From Curtobacterium sp. 458 (GTDB lineage: Bacteria > Actinomycetota > Actinomycetes > Actinomycetales > Microbacteriaceae), in contig NZ_CP129104.1 of the NCBI RefSeq assembly GCF_030406605.1, forward strand, positions 1,190,072-1,254,071: a DNA stretch of 64,000 nt, read 5' to 3'. The number at the start of each line of letters is the position of its first letter. Positions within the stretch are counted from its first letter, which is position 1. The notes under the pieces are model-generated. The model was not told where the DNA came from. It was given only the letters and a program-made list of their open reading frames with translations, and did no database searches. A program made the position numbers and the translations under genes. Positions 1-8,711 of this stretch are shown piece by piece.

Positions 1-119
1 CCACGGAGGTCCCGCGCCGCGATGCGACGGAAGCGTTCGGCGTCGTGCTGGACCTCGAAGCGTCCGTCCTGCGCGAAGAAGCTCCGCCAGCTCTCCCGCG
101 TCGCGTCGTCCGTCAGCAC
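1..119 (-). CDS. Unidentified protein, 5' end only (cut by window edge)
   Basis: An open frame on the minus strand begins with GTG 16 bases after the stop of the FHA gene and runs off the left edge. The visible 39 residues start VLTDDATRESWRSFF and are hydrophilic and charged, with no signal peptide or recognisable motif. The tight spacing and shared strand suggest it is the next gene of the secretion operon. The start is uncertain, because the same frame stays open upstream into the FHA gene; a G-rich stretch just before the GTG could act as ribosome binding site. I cannot name a family from so little sequence. Confidence 0.5.
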   Translation of the reverse strand, partial: MLTDDATRESWRSFFAQDGRFEVQHDAERFRRIAARDLR

Positions 120-135
120 GCCCCCACCGGACCCG

Positions 136-696
136 TCACCGGACCCGAGCCCCCACCGATCCGAACCACAGCTCGTCGCCCGGCACGAGCTCGACGGCGA
201 GCCCCTCCGGGCACCGGTCCTCCCGGTCGCCACGGCGCAGCACGGTGCCGTTCCCGGACCCCCGGTCGACGATGCGCAGCCCTCCCGTGCCGAACTGCAG
301 GGTCGCGTGCACGCGGGACATCGAACGGTCCGGGTCGTCGACGGTGAAGGCACGGGCTCCCTCACGCGCGGCGATCTCGTCGGGCCGTCGCCCGACCAGG
401 ATCGTGCCCTCCTCGACGAGGAGCGTCTGGCCCGTGGTGAACACCAACTGCGGGAGGGTGCCGGAGGGCTGCGGCGCGGCGGGCGCGCGCTGTGCCTCCA
501 GGCCGGTGGTCGGGACCGGCCCCGGACGTGCCGGCGGTGGCGGGACGGCCGCGGAGGGTCGCGACGGGACGTCCTCGGTGTCGCCGACGGCGACCGGCGT
601 GGAGCGTCGACCACCCGTCGCGAGCTGCCCGCACGCCAGGCAGAACATGCTGTTGGGGCGCAGCTCGGCCCCGCAGTACGAGCAGCGTGCAGCCAT
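136..696 (-). CDS. Zinc-ribbon and FHA domain protein
   Basis: A 186-residue cytoplasmic protein. Residues 5-22 form a zinc ribbon with two CxxC pairs (CSYC and CLAC). A proline- and alanine-rich linker follows, then a C-terminal FHA domain from about residue 90 to the end, with the usual phosphothreonine-pocket signature: an Arg after the first strand (ILVGRRPD), then SMSRVH and GSGNGT. FHA domains bind phosphothreonine peptides, so it is a likely adaptor read by a Ser/Thr kinase. It lies 60 bases downstream of the EccC-type motor gene on the same strand. I start at MAARCSYC, not at an in-frame ATG ten codons upstream, because the zinc ribbon begins there and a G-rich site precedes it. Confidence 0.85.
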   Translation of the reverse strand: MAARCSYCGAELRPNSMFCLACGQLATGGRRSTPVAVGDTEDVPSRPSAAVPPPPARPGPVPTTGLEAQRAPAAPQPSGTLPQLVFTTGQTLLVEEGTILVGRRPDEIAAREGARAFTVDDPDRSMSRVHATLQFGTGGLRIVDRGSGNGTVLRRGDREDRCPEGLAVELVPGDELWFGSVGARVR

Positions 697-756
697 GCGG
701 ACCACCCTACGTGGCCCGGGAGGCACGGATCACCGCGCGCTCCCGGCGACCGTCCG

Positions 757-3700
757 TCACGCGGCCGGGTCGGGGACCTGCACCTGCGTCCACTCGCCGC
801 GACGGTGCAGGGCGCCCCCGCCGGCGGGCTGGCGCCCGACCATCCACTTCGGCACCTTCTGTCCGAACAGCTGCGTCCCCATCAGGGCGCTCGTCGGGGA
901 GAGCAGCATGCCCTCCTGGGTGCGTCGGACCTCGCCGTACGGGCCGGAGAAGGTCTTCGCGGCGGCGTCCGGGTTCGTCGCGACGACGAACACGAACCGC
1001 GCCTTCTCGCCCATCAGCGAGTTCTCGAGCGGGGTGTTCGACACCAGTTCGGCGTCGTCGACGAGCACGGTGACGGGCACGGACGGGTCGTCGTACCGGC
1101 CGAGCGCCGGGGCGAGGTCCATGAACCCCATCGGGTCGGTGAGGAGCGGCACGCCGACCTCGCGCGCCCAGGTCGTGAAGACCGAGTCCTTCGTGGCGAC
1201 GGCGATCACCGGCCTGCCGGTCCACACGAGCTGGTGCGCGATCGCGGTGAGCGTCGTCGACCGGCCCGTGCCGCGTTCACCGACGACCTGAAACCCGCCC
1301 GCGGCCGGCCAGTCCAGGGTGATGCGCGCGAGCTCGTCGCCGCCGACGCCGATCGTCGGACCGTCGGGGGTCGAGCGCGCCGCGACGGGGAGGTCCTGCG
1401 AGTCGGCGAGCGAGATGCGGGACGGCAGGGCGTCGACGCGGAACGGGCGAGGGCCGGCGACGCCACGGGCGTCCGTGGTGCCCGAGGCGTCGGTCTGCTC
1501 CGTCCAGCGCAGCCGCGCGGTCTCGACCGCCCCGCGGAGCGCGGCTGCCTGGGTCTCGGCAGAGGCGTCCTGGCCGAGCACGGCGAGCTGCGCCTCGCGC
1601 ACGGTCGGTCCGAAGAACACCCGGCCGGGTGGCACGCTCTCGGGCAGCTCACGGACCATGACGCCCGCACCGCGGTAGTCGTTCGTGTCACGCATCGGCA
1701 GGACGTACTGCTCGCTGATGAAGCCCGCGATCTTGTCGGCTGACACGGTCCGGTCGCCGGTGACGGCCACGCGGATGCCGGCCGCAGGGCCCTCGCGGAG
1801 GACCCGGGTCATCTGGTCGCGGATCGGCAGGAGGTCCTCGGGCTGCATCGAGCTCGTGGCGCGGTCCCAGCCGTCCACCCCGACGACGATGTAGGGCAGC
1901 CGCTCGGCGTCGGACGCGGCGGCGCGACGCTGCTCGACGATGGTGCCGACAGCAGCCTGGGACAGCACCGACTGGCGGCGTGCGAGTTCGGCGACGAGGC
2001 GGTCCGTGAGCCGGGGCAGGCGGGACGGCTCGAGCGGGGTCACGACGGCGCCGGTGTGGGGTGCCTGCGCGAGCGGGAGCAGCCCGCCGTTGCCGTGGTC
2101 GATGACGTAGAGGTGCAGGTCGGCCGGGCTCATCCGCTCGACGGCCTGCGCGAGCACGGTCCGGAGCGCGGTGGTGCGGCCGGAGAGCGCCGCTCCGAGG
2201 AAGAGCAGGTGCGTGCCGGCCTCGAGGTCCCAGACGAGGGGACGCTGCGTCTGCTGGCCGGGGACGTCCTCGATGCCGAGCGTGATCGTGGTCGGCGCCC
2301 CGGTGCCGCCGGCGACCTGTGCCAGGGGGAGCAGCGCGGGCAGCGGCATGAGCCACGGCGAGGCGTTCTTCGGGATGCCCATCGCCTCGGTGGCGCGGGT
2401 GACGACGTCCACCAGCGCACGGAGGTCGGTGTCGTCGTGGTCGACCGGTGCCGCCGCGTGCCGCTTCACGGGGAACCGCGGCGGGTAGGCGAGCCCCTCC
2501 CAGTCGACGGAGGCGACCTTCGGCAGCTGGCGCTGGACCCGCTGGACGCCCTGCCGGATGCCGGCGACGCGTGCGGTCTGGAAGCCGCTCGGCAGCGCAC
2601 CGAGCCCGGCGCGGACGAACCCGCGGCCGGGCGTCGACTGGCTGATGAGCGCGGCTTCGGGGGAGCCGAGCACGTCGGTGGAGTCGGCACGGTCGGTGAC
2701 GCGGAGCGCGACGCGGAGGTTGATGTTCGACTGCATCTCGGGCGTGATGACACCGCTCGGACGCTGGGTGGCGAGGACGAGGTGCACGCCGAGCGACCGG
2801 CCGACGCGTGCGATGCGGACGAGGCCGTCGATGAAGTCGGGGTGCTCGGTCTTCAGCTCGGCGAACTCGTCGATCACGATCATGAGCCGTGCGAGACCGT
2901 TCCGCGCCGCGGCGTCGGGGTCCTTCGCCCACGCGGCGTCGACGTCCTTCACGTTCAGCTCGGGGATCCGCAGCGCGGTCTCCCGGCGCTTCAGTTCGGC
3001 GTCGAGCGACGTCAGGGCGCGCTCGGTCTCGCGGGCGTCCAGGTTCGTCACCATGCCGACGGTGTGCGGCAGGCGGGAGCAGTCCGCGAAGGCCGACGCG
3101 CCCTTGTAGTCGACGAGCACGAAGTTCAGCGCGTCCGGTCGGTTCGCCATCGCGAGCGACACGACGAGCGCCTGCAGGAACTCCGACTTGCCGGACCCCG
3201 TGGTCCCCGCGACGAGGGCGTGCGGCCCGTCCGCGGCGATGTCGATCGCGAACTCGCCGTCTGCGCTCGCGCCCACGACGACGTGCGTCCGGCGGGGCGA
3301 CCGCTCCCACCGGGCGACGATCGGCGCGGGGTCTTCGAGGTCCACGCCGAGCAGGTCGACGTAGCGGACGCTCGTCGGGAGCATGCCCTCGTCGCCGACG
3401 CCCGAGACGTGGCGGATGGAGCACAGGCTGCGGGCGATGCGCTCGGCGGTCGGGACCGACAGGCCGTCGAGCAGGACGGAGGAGTGGTACGCGGCGTCGG
3501 ACTCCAGCCGGGCGAGCGACCGGTCGTCGGGGTCGACGGCGAGCACCGTCCGGGACTCCTCGGGCAGTCGGGCACGGTCGGTGTCGAGCGCGATGACGTG
3601 CACGCCGACGCGGGCGCCCTGCTCGAGGACCTGCACCATGCCCGGCAGCGTCCGGTACTCGCGCGCGCCGTCGACCACGACGACGACGTCGGTGTCGAAG

Positions 3701-5157
3701 TCGCCGGCGCTCACGGTCGACCCGGCGCGGGTGCGGACCTGCACGAGTGCGGCGAGGTCGCGCAGTCGCTCCCGGCGCGAGTCGTCCGTGTTGCCGATGA
3801 GCGTGAGCGCACCGTCCTCGGCCTGCTGCGTGTGCGGGAGCCACTGCGTCCACGCCCACTCCGGGGCCGCGTCGTCACCGCAGACCACGACGACGGCGGT
3901 GTCGCGCGGGGACCGCAGCGTGGCGACGGCGGCGAGCGCCGACCGGACGACCGCGCGCGTCACGTCCGTGGGTCCGGCGATCCCGACGACCCCGGCGCCG
4001 AGGTCGATCGACACCGGCGCCGGAGCGACGCCGACGTGGTGTGCACCGGTGTGCTTCGACACTCCGCCCTGGAAGTTCGCGGCGAGCGGCACCTCGGCGA
4101 CGCCGACGCGCACGTGGAGGGCGTCGGCGTCGCGCTTCCGTCGCTCCCACAGCCGCGCGAGCGGCCGCGTGGCGATGTCACGCACCACCACCGGGTCGAC
4201 GCTGCGGTACCAGGAGTCGAGGCGCTGCTCCTTCACGAGCCCGGCGATCCGCACCCGGGTGTCGGCGATGTCCTGCCGCCACTCCTCGAACGTCTTGATC
4301 CCCTTCTTCTTCGCCCGCGACCGCTGCGTGAGGAAGGTCCCGACGACCATCACGGGCGACGCGGCCGCCATCATGAGCATGATCGGGCGGGCGAAGACGA
4401 TCGCCATCGTGACACCGAGGACGACCGGGATCACCGCGGACAGCCACGGCATCGGGGTCTTGTCGACGTCGTCGGGCTGGTCACCCGGGAGCACCACGGT
4501 CGGCGGCACGGCGGGCGGCATGATCCGTGACGTCCTGTTGAAGCCGCGCATCCCGACCTCGTCCGGCGCGAGGTCCGCGTCCGCGAACGGCTCGATCCCG
4601 ATGCGGAACACCGAGCTGCCGATCTGGACGACGTCGGCGGGCACGATGTCCGTGCTGCCGGTGACGTCGCGGCCGTTCACGGCGACCCCGGGCGCGTCGT
4701 CGATGACGGTGAGGACGGCGCGGAGGGGCCCAGCGCCGACCGGCGCGATCCCGGTGGGCGTCGAGGCCGGTGCTCCCTGGTCGACCGAGACCGTGGCGTG
4801 GTGCGGTCGGAGGTACGGGTCGGCGACGCACAGCTCCGTGTCGCCCGAGCTGCCGATGCGCAGCGGGCCGTCGAGCGGCAGCGGCACGGTCTCGCCCGCG
4901 AACGGGCCGCCGACGACCTCGAGCCGCGGGCGCCCGGGGGGCAGGTCGCTCGGTGTCCGCGCGGGCAGGGTCGAGCCGTTGAGGATGCCCGCCTCGGCCA
5001 GCGACGCCGACGGTCCCGCACCGGGTGCGACCGCGGCGGGGTCGACGCCGAGCCCGGCCGCCACCTCGCCGACGCTCGTCACGTCGGTCGCGTCCACGAC
5101 GAAGGTCGTGTCGGCGCCGCGGCGCGTCGGGTCCTGCAGGCTGAGGCGGAGCGTCAT
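757..5157 (-). CDS. eccC: EccC/EssC-type type VII secretion ATPase with N-terminal FHA domain
   Basis: A 1,466-residue FtsK/SpoIIIE-family membrane motor, the core of WXG100 (type VII) secretion systems. An FHA-like domain lies at about residues 80-190, followed by two membrane segments near 235-285 and three ATPase domains. ATPase 1 has an intact Walker A (GTTGSGKSE, near 650) and Walker B (VIDEFAEL). ATPases 2 and 3 have GAALSGRT (near 990) and GERGTGRST (near 1,294), with Arg replacing the Walker A Lys. An FHA-first layout recalls firmicute EssC more than mycobacterial EccC. The start is the ATG sharing an ATGA overlap with the upstream gene; the open frame extends further upstream but only as a shadow of that gene. 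Confidence 0.93.
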   Translation of the reverse strand: MTLRLSLQDPTRRGADTTFVVDATDVTSVGEVAAGLGVDPAAVAPGAGPSASLAEAGILNGSTLPARTPSDLPPGRPRLEVVGGPFAGETVPLPLDGPLRIGSSGDTELCVADPYLRPHHATVSVDQGAPASTPTGIAPVGAGPLRAVLTVIDDAPGVAVNGRDVTGSTDIVPADVVQIGSSVFRIGIEPFADADLAPDEVGMRGFNRTSRIMPPAVPPTVVLPGDQPDDVDKTPMPWLSAVIPVVLGVTMAIVFARPIMLMMAAASPVMVVGTFLTQRSRAKKKGIKTFEEWRQDIADTRVRIAGLVKEQRLDSWYRSVDPVVVRDIATRPLARLWERRKRDADALHVRVGVAEVPLAANFQGGVSKHTGAHHVGVAPAPVSIDLGAGVVGIAGPTDVTRAVVRSALAAVATLRSPRDTAVVVVCGDDAAPEWAWTQWLPHTQQAEDGALTLIGNTDDSRRERLRDLAALVQVRTRAGSTVSAGDFDTDVVVVVDGAREYRTLPGMVQVLEQGARVGVHVIALDTDRARLPEESRTVLAVDPDDRSLARLESDAAYHSSVLLDGLSVPTAERIARSLCSIRHVSGVGDEGMLPTSVRYVDLLGVDLEDPAPIVARWERSPRRTHVVVGASADGEFAIDIAADGPHALVAGTTGSGKSEFLQALVVSLAMANRPDALNFVLVDYKGASAFADCSRLPHTVGMVTNLDARETERALTSLDAELKRRETALRIPELNVKDVDAAWAKDPDAAARNGLARLMIVIDEFAELKTEHPDFIDGLVRIARVGRSLGVHLVLATQRPSGVITPEMQSNINLRVALRVTDRADSTDVLGSPEAALISQSTPGRGFVRAGLGALPSGFQTARVAGIRQGVQRVQRQLPKVASVDWEGLAYPPRFPVKRHAAAPVDHDDTDLRALVDVVTRATEAMGIPKNASPWLMPLPALLPLAQVAGGTGAPTTITLGIEDVPGQQTQRPLVWDLEAGTHLLFLGAALSGRTTALRTVLAQAVERMSPADLHLYVIDHGNGGLLPLAQAPHTGAVVTPLEPSRLPRLTDRLVAELARRQSVLSQAAVGTIVEQRRAAASDAERLPYIVVGVDGWDRATSSMQPEDLLPIRDQMTRVLREGPAAGIRVAVTGDRTVSADKIAGFISEQYVLPMRDTNDYRGAGVMVRELPESVPPGRVFFGPTVREAQLAVLGQDASAETQAAALRGAVETARLRWTEQTDASGTTDARGVAGPRPFRVDALPSRISLADSQDLPVAARSTPDGPTIGVGGDELARITLDWPAAGGFQVVGERGTGRSTTLTAIAHQLVWTGRPVIAVATKDSVFTTWAREVGVPLLTDPMGFMDLAPALGRYDDPSVPVTVLVDDAELVSNTPLENSLMGEKARFVFVVATNPDAAAKTFSGPYGEVRRTQEGMLLSPTSALMGTQLFGQKVPKWMVGRQPAGGGALHRRGEWTQVQVPDPAA

Positions 5158-6389
5158 CGGCTGCCTTCCGTGATGCGGTCGAGGTCGGTCAGGAGCGGGG
5201 TGAGGAGGCCGGTCTGCCCGCGGTCGGCGGCGTCGTCCTCGGACGGCAGGGTCGCCACGACGCTCCGGGTGCTCCGGGTGCCGAGGCCGGTCTGGAGGCC
5301 CGTGGCCGGGTACCGCGCGCCGGTCGCGGTCGGCTCGCCCTCCTCCGGCGCGAGGGTGCCGGTCGCGGTCGCCGCCGTGCGGCTCCCGGAGCGTGGCAGC
5401 ACCGTGACGCTGCCGGTCGCCTGGTCGCCCGAGGCGGTGCGGACGTGGAACGAGAACTGGTCGGCGCGGGTCATGGTGCCCGAGGGGCGGTAGGTCGCGA
5501 CGCCCCGGTCGGTGCAGACGACCGTGCCCGTGACCGCGGAACCGCAGTCCGAGAACAGCACCCGTCCCTTCCGGGCCGAGGCGAGGGAGGACAGGTCGAT
5601 GCGGAGCGTGCCGTCCGCACCGAGGCGCCGCACGGTGTCCTGCGCGGCGAGGTCGCTGCGACCGGCCTCGACGAACACGAGCCGGACGGTCGCGGAACCG
5701 CTGCCGCCCTGGTCGTCGGTCGCGCGCAGCCGGACGGACGCCGTGCCGGTCCACTCAGACGGCGGACGGACCACGAGGCCGGTGCTCGTCACGGTGGCGA
5801 CGACCCCGGCGGGCTTCGCGGAGACGACCTGCATCGCCGGACCGGCTGCACAGCCGTCGCACCGGATCCCGAGGTCGCTGTACGGCACGGTCGCCGTCGT
5901 GCCCTGCTCGAACGGGTGGTCGTAGGTCTGCTCCTGCAACGAGGGAGCGGACGGGGGCTCCAGCGACACCAGGTACGTGACGTCGAGGTCGATCGCTCCG
6001 TTGCGTTCGGGCACGGTCATCGTCACCGTTCCGAAGTCTGCCCGGAACCCCTTCGAGGTCAGGCTGAGGGAGTCCGACGAGCACGCCGCGGTGAGGCCCG
6101 TCGGCACGTTCACGCGGCCGCAGTCCGACACCGACCAGCCGTCACCGAGGGACACCTCGGCTTTCCCGACGTACGGGACCGCGATCCGGACCGGGTCGTC
6201 GGCGCCCTGGCCCGACCGGGAGTCCTGGTCCGGACCGGCCGCCTGCCGGGCGGAGGCGGCGACGGCGGGGGAGGACGTGCCTCCCGGCAGGGTCTGCGGC
6301 AGCACCAGTGCCAGCGCGACCAGCGCGACCGAGCCGGCCACGACGCGGCGCCGCACCCGACCGCCTGCTTCCTGCTGCCCCCGGAACAC
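5154..6389 (-). CDS. Exported Ig-like repeat protein of the type VII locus
   Basis: A 411-residue predicted exported protein. An Arg-rich n-region and a hydrophobic stretch (SVALVALALVLPQTL) form a signal peptide or N-terminal anchor; the rest is Thr/Ser/Val-rich with beta-sandwich-like, Ig-like stretches and several cysteines that could pair outside the cell. The C-terminal 100 residues are low-complexity. It is the first gene of the minus-strand operon and overlaps the eccC gene by ATGA, so it may be a structural or surface partner of the secretion system; that role is inference. The annotated GTG at 6389 lies exactly where a leaderless transcript would start. A second GTG at 6356, giving a classical signal peptide, is also possible. 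Confidence 0.75.
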   Translation of the reverse strand: MFRGQQEAGGRVRRRVVAGSVALVALALVLPQTLPGGTSSPAVAASARQAAGPDQDSRSGQGADDPVRIAVPYVGKAEVSLGDGWSVSDCGRVNVPTGLTAACSSDSLSLTSKGFRADFGTVTMTVPERNGAIDLDVTYLVSLEPPSAPSLQEQTYDHPFEQGTTATVPYSDLGIRCDGCAAGPAMQVVSAKPAGVVATVTSTGLVVRPPSEWTGTASVRLRATDDQGGSGSATVRLVFVEAGRSDLAAQDTVRRLGADGTLRIDLSSLASARKGRVLFSDCGSAVTGTVVCTDRGVATYRPSGTMTRADQFSFHVRTASGDQATGSVTVLPRSGSRTAATATGTLAPEEGEPTATGARYPATGLQTGLGTRSTRSVVATLPSEDDAADRGQTGLLTPLLTDLDRITEGSR

Positions 6390-6394
6390 GCCCT

Positions 6395-6401
6395 TATGAT
6401 A
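6395..6401. promoter_or_regulatory. Overlapping divergent -10 elements
   Basis: The 44-base divergent gap contains TTATGATA. Read rightward it gives TATGAT (6395-6400), about 34 bases before the ATG of the membrane-protein gene; read leftward it gives TATCAT (6401-6396), six bases before the GTG at 6389. Both match the actinobacterial -10 pattern TANNNT. I see no good -35 on either side. Confidence 0.5.
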
Positions 6402-6433
6402 GGCGGCGCACCGTCCACGGGGAGGATCGCCGC

Positions 6434-7072
6434 ATGAGCACGACGTCGTCGCGTCCCGGCGTGCCGGACGTCCCCGTCATCCCGCCCGTGCCGTCGGCTC
6501 CGTCGCCCGAGCACCGTCGGGAGCGTTCCTCGGGTGCCCGGCTCGGCTGGGACCCCGGTCAGCCCACCCTCTACGAGCAGTGGGGTGTCCCCGCTCCGGC
6601 GCCGAAGCGCTCGATGGGATCGGACATCGGGGTGCTCCCCGAACTCGAGCAGACCGAGACGACCCGGCGGCCGCTGTGGAAGCACCCCGCGTTCATCGTC
6701 TCGGCCGTGCTGGCCCTCGTCGCCGTCGCGATGGCGGTCGTGATGATCGTCCACGCCGTGACCGCGGAGGGGCCCCCGAAGGTGCGGGACCTCGCGATCG
6801 AGTCCGGTTCCGGCAACGTCCACGTCTCGTGGAGCGGGCCGGACGTGGCGTGGTCGGTCTACGTCGTCGAACCGGGCACGAAGCCGGTGGACGTGACCGC
6901 GCAGGCACGGGGTACCGAGCTGTGGTTGCCGACCTCGGGCGGGCTGTACGACGCCGACTCCTGCTTCGTCGTCCGTGCCACCGCCGCGAACCAGGGGAAG
7001 GCCGTCCCGACCGACGCCGGGACCCGGTCGTCGCAGGGAGCGGACCAGGTCTGCCTGGGCGATGCGGGCTGA
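6434..7072 (+). CDS. Single-pass membrane protein with fibronectin-III-like outer domain
   Basis: A 212-residue protein. A proline-rich cytoplasmic part (about 1-80) precedes one transmembrane helix (about 85-110, FIVSAVLALVAVAMAVVMIV). A 100-residue outer domain follows whose opening pattern (PPKVRDLAIESGSGNVHVSWS) resembles a fibronectin type III fold; it has two cysteines that could form a disulfide. The start is the ATG preceded by GGGGAGG. It faces the EccC operon across 44 bases and shares an overlapping promoter element, and the following lipoprotein gene overlaps its end by 11 bases, so the pair probably serves the same envelope-associated system. Exact function unknown. Confidence 0.75.
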   Translation: MSTTSSRPGVPDVPVIPPVPSAPSPEHRRERSSGARLGWDPGQPTLYEQWGVPAPAPKRSMGSDIGVLPELEQTETTRRPLWKHPAFIVSAVLALVAVAMAVVMIVHAVTAEGPPKVRDLAIESGSGNVHVSWSGPDVAWSVYVVEPGTKPVDVTAQARGTELWLPTSGGLYDADSCFVVRATAANQGKAVPTDAGTRSSQGADQVCLGDAG

Positions 7073-7883
7073 CCGTGGACGGTCCCCCGGCGTGCGGCCG
7101 CGCGGTGGGACCGTCGCGCTCGTCGGGACGGCGCTCGCCGCGGTCCTCACCCTGACCGGCTGCTCGGGTGCGGACCCCGCGGACGTCGCGGTCACCCCGA
7201 CCGCGACCGGCTTCGGCGGCCAGGCGCCCGTCGACGGCAGCCGCAACGGCATCGAGACCGTCGACGGCCGCACCGCGCTGCGGGAGGTCCTGCGGGCCGC
7301 CCGGTCGTCGTCCGTCGTCGCGACCGGCACCGTCACGGAACTCGTCCCGGACCCCGAGGCACGGGAGGGTTCCGGCGACACCGTCCCCGGACGCACGGTG
7401 CGCTTCACCTACCGTGGTGTGCCCGACGACTCCTCGCTGCAGCTCAGCGTCGGCGGGGTCACCCTCGATGCCCGACGCCGTGGGGACGATGTGTACGTGC
7501 GCGGCAACGCGGCGTTCGCCGAACGGACCGGACTCGACGAGGCGACCGCCGGCAGGGTGTGCGTCCCGGCGGGGTCGGCGACCCTCCGGACCTTCGCGCC
7601 CTTCACCGAACCCGACGACCTGCTCCGCACCGTCCTCGGGGCGGACGGTGACGTGACGCTGCACCCCGGCGCGGTGAGCGGCACCGGGGAGGACGCCCGG
7701 GCGCAGGTCGTCGTCGCGAGCGGATCGTCACCGGTCGGCGCACTCGAGGTGTCGGCGGTGGGGGAGCCGGTCCCCTACACGCTCAGTGCCGCGGACGGGA
7801 CGGGCACGGTGTCGATGTCCTTCCGGTCCTGGGGAGCCGACCTCGAGCTGCCGGACCCGGACGACGTCGTCCGGGCCTGCTGA
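7062..7883 (+). CDS. Predicted lipoprotein of unknown function
   Basis: A 273-residue protein with an Arg-rich start, a hydrophobic helix and a lipobox ending LTLTGC; Cys34 would be the lipidated residue, anchoring the protein to the outer face of the membrane. The mature part is Thr/Ala/Asp-rich with short beta-strand-like segments and looks like the LolA/LppX-type or T7SS-associated lipoproteins of actinobacteria, but I cannot assign a family with confidence. It begins inside the end of the preceding membrane-protein gene, which implies translational coupling. Confidence 0.75.
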   Translation: MRADRGRSPGVRPRGGTVALVGTALAAVLTLTGCSGADPADVAVTPTATGFGGQAPVDGSRNGIETVDGRTALREVLRAARSSSVVATGTVTELVPDPEAREGSGDTVPGRTVRFTYRGVPDDSSLQLSVGGVTLDARRRGDDVYVRGNAAFAERTGLDEATAGRVCVPAGSATLRTFAPFTEPDDLLRTVLGADGDVTLHPGAVSGTGEDARAQVVVASGSSPVGALEVSAVGEPVPYTLSAADGTGTVSMSFRSWGADLELPDPDDVVRAC

Positions 7884-8003
7884 CCCGAGCCGGCTGACCG
7901 GGCGCGTCGCGGCGTGGCAGCGACAGCTCAGTGCGCCCCTGCGCGGTGCTGCGGGTGCGGCGGCCGTCGCCCCTCCCGCCGCCGCCCGTCAGCCCGCCGC
8001 GCG

Positions 8004-8699
8004 TCAGCCCGCCGCGCGCCGCGCCCGGTGCGCCCGGACCTTCGCCCGGTTGCCGCACCGCTGCATCGAGCACCACCGACGGGTGCCCCCGCGGGACGAG
8101 TCGTAGAACACGAGCCCGCAGTCCTCGGCCGAGCACCGGCTCAGCCGTGTCGGTCGTCCGTCGGCCTCGGCGTCGTCGAACCCGACCTCGGTGAGGAGCG
8201 CGACGGCGTCCCGCGCGACGCTCGACAACGCCTGCGCCAGGCGGACCCGGTTCGCCCCGGCGCGACGGCGACCACCCGGGAGGCTCGGCGGCACGTCCGG
8301 CAGCGCCGCGAACAGGTTCACCGTGTCGATGTCGTCGGGAGCCGGCCGGGTCCGCCCGGTCCCGGCGCGGAGTCCCGCCGCCACCGCGGTCCGCTCGGCG
8401 GCCGTCGACGCGGGAGCCGGGGCAGCGGCCACCGCGAGCCGGGCGATCGCCGCCCGCAGTGCTCGGGCGTCCTGCAGCTCGCGCGCTGTGGCGCCGACGT
8501 CGATCGGCTCGGTGTGGTCACCGAGCCACTCGTCGAGGTCGGCCGGCGTCGCGAGGAGCTCACCGAGCTGCGAGCGGGGGCGGCGTCCGTCCGGGTCGTC
8601 CGCGAAGCCCCCGGTGTGCGCGAAGTCGAGGGCGATCCGTCCGGCGTCGAAGAACCAGGACGATCCGGCGTCCGTGCGGATGTGCTGCCCCGTGTGCAT
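8004..8699 (-). CDS. ABATE/CGNR zinc-finger transcription regulator
   Basis: A 231-residue protein. The N-terminal two thirds match the ABATE-type domain (opening with WFFDAGRIALDFAHT and containing LxxLxEWL-like helices), a putative stress-response ligand-binding module. The C-terminal 45 residues form the CGNR zinc finger: a CxxxxC pair (CSAEDC), then WCSMQRCGNRAKVRAHR, where the basic tail is the likely DNA-reading helix. Family members are presumed transcription regulators, with few studied directly. The gene's TAGCCT -10 overlaps the stop codon of the upstream SprT-like gene, and the ATG falls at the predicted transcript start. A 15-base direct repeat (CGTCAGCCCGCCGCG) sits at its 3' end and straddles the stop. 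Confidence 0.87.
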   Translation of the reverse strand: MHTGQHIRTDAGSSWFFDAGRIALDFAHTGGFADDPDGRRPRSQLGELLATPADLDEWLGDHTEPIDVGATARELQDARALRAAIARLAVAAAPAPASTAAERTAVAAGLRAGTGRTRPAPDDIDTVNLFAALPDVPPSLPGGRRRAGANRVRLAQALSSVARDAVALLTEVGFDDAEADGRPTRLSRCSAEDCGLVFYDSSRGGTRRWCSMQRCGNRAKVRAHRARRAAG

Positions 8700-8705
8700 C
8701 CGCCC

Positions 8706-8711
8706 AGGCTA
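8706..8711 (-). promoter_or_regulatory. -10 element TAGCCT for a leaderless CGNR transcript
   Basis: Read on the minus strand, TAGCCT is followed by six bases and then the ATG at 8699, so transcription would begin at the start codon. No Shine-Dalgarno sequence precedes that ATG. The element overlaps the TAG stop of the SprT-like gene. Confidence 0.5.
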
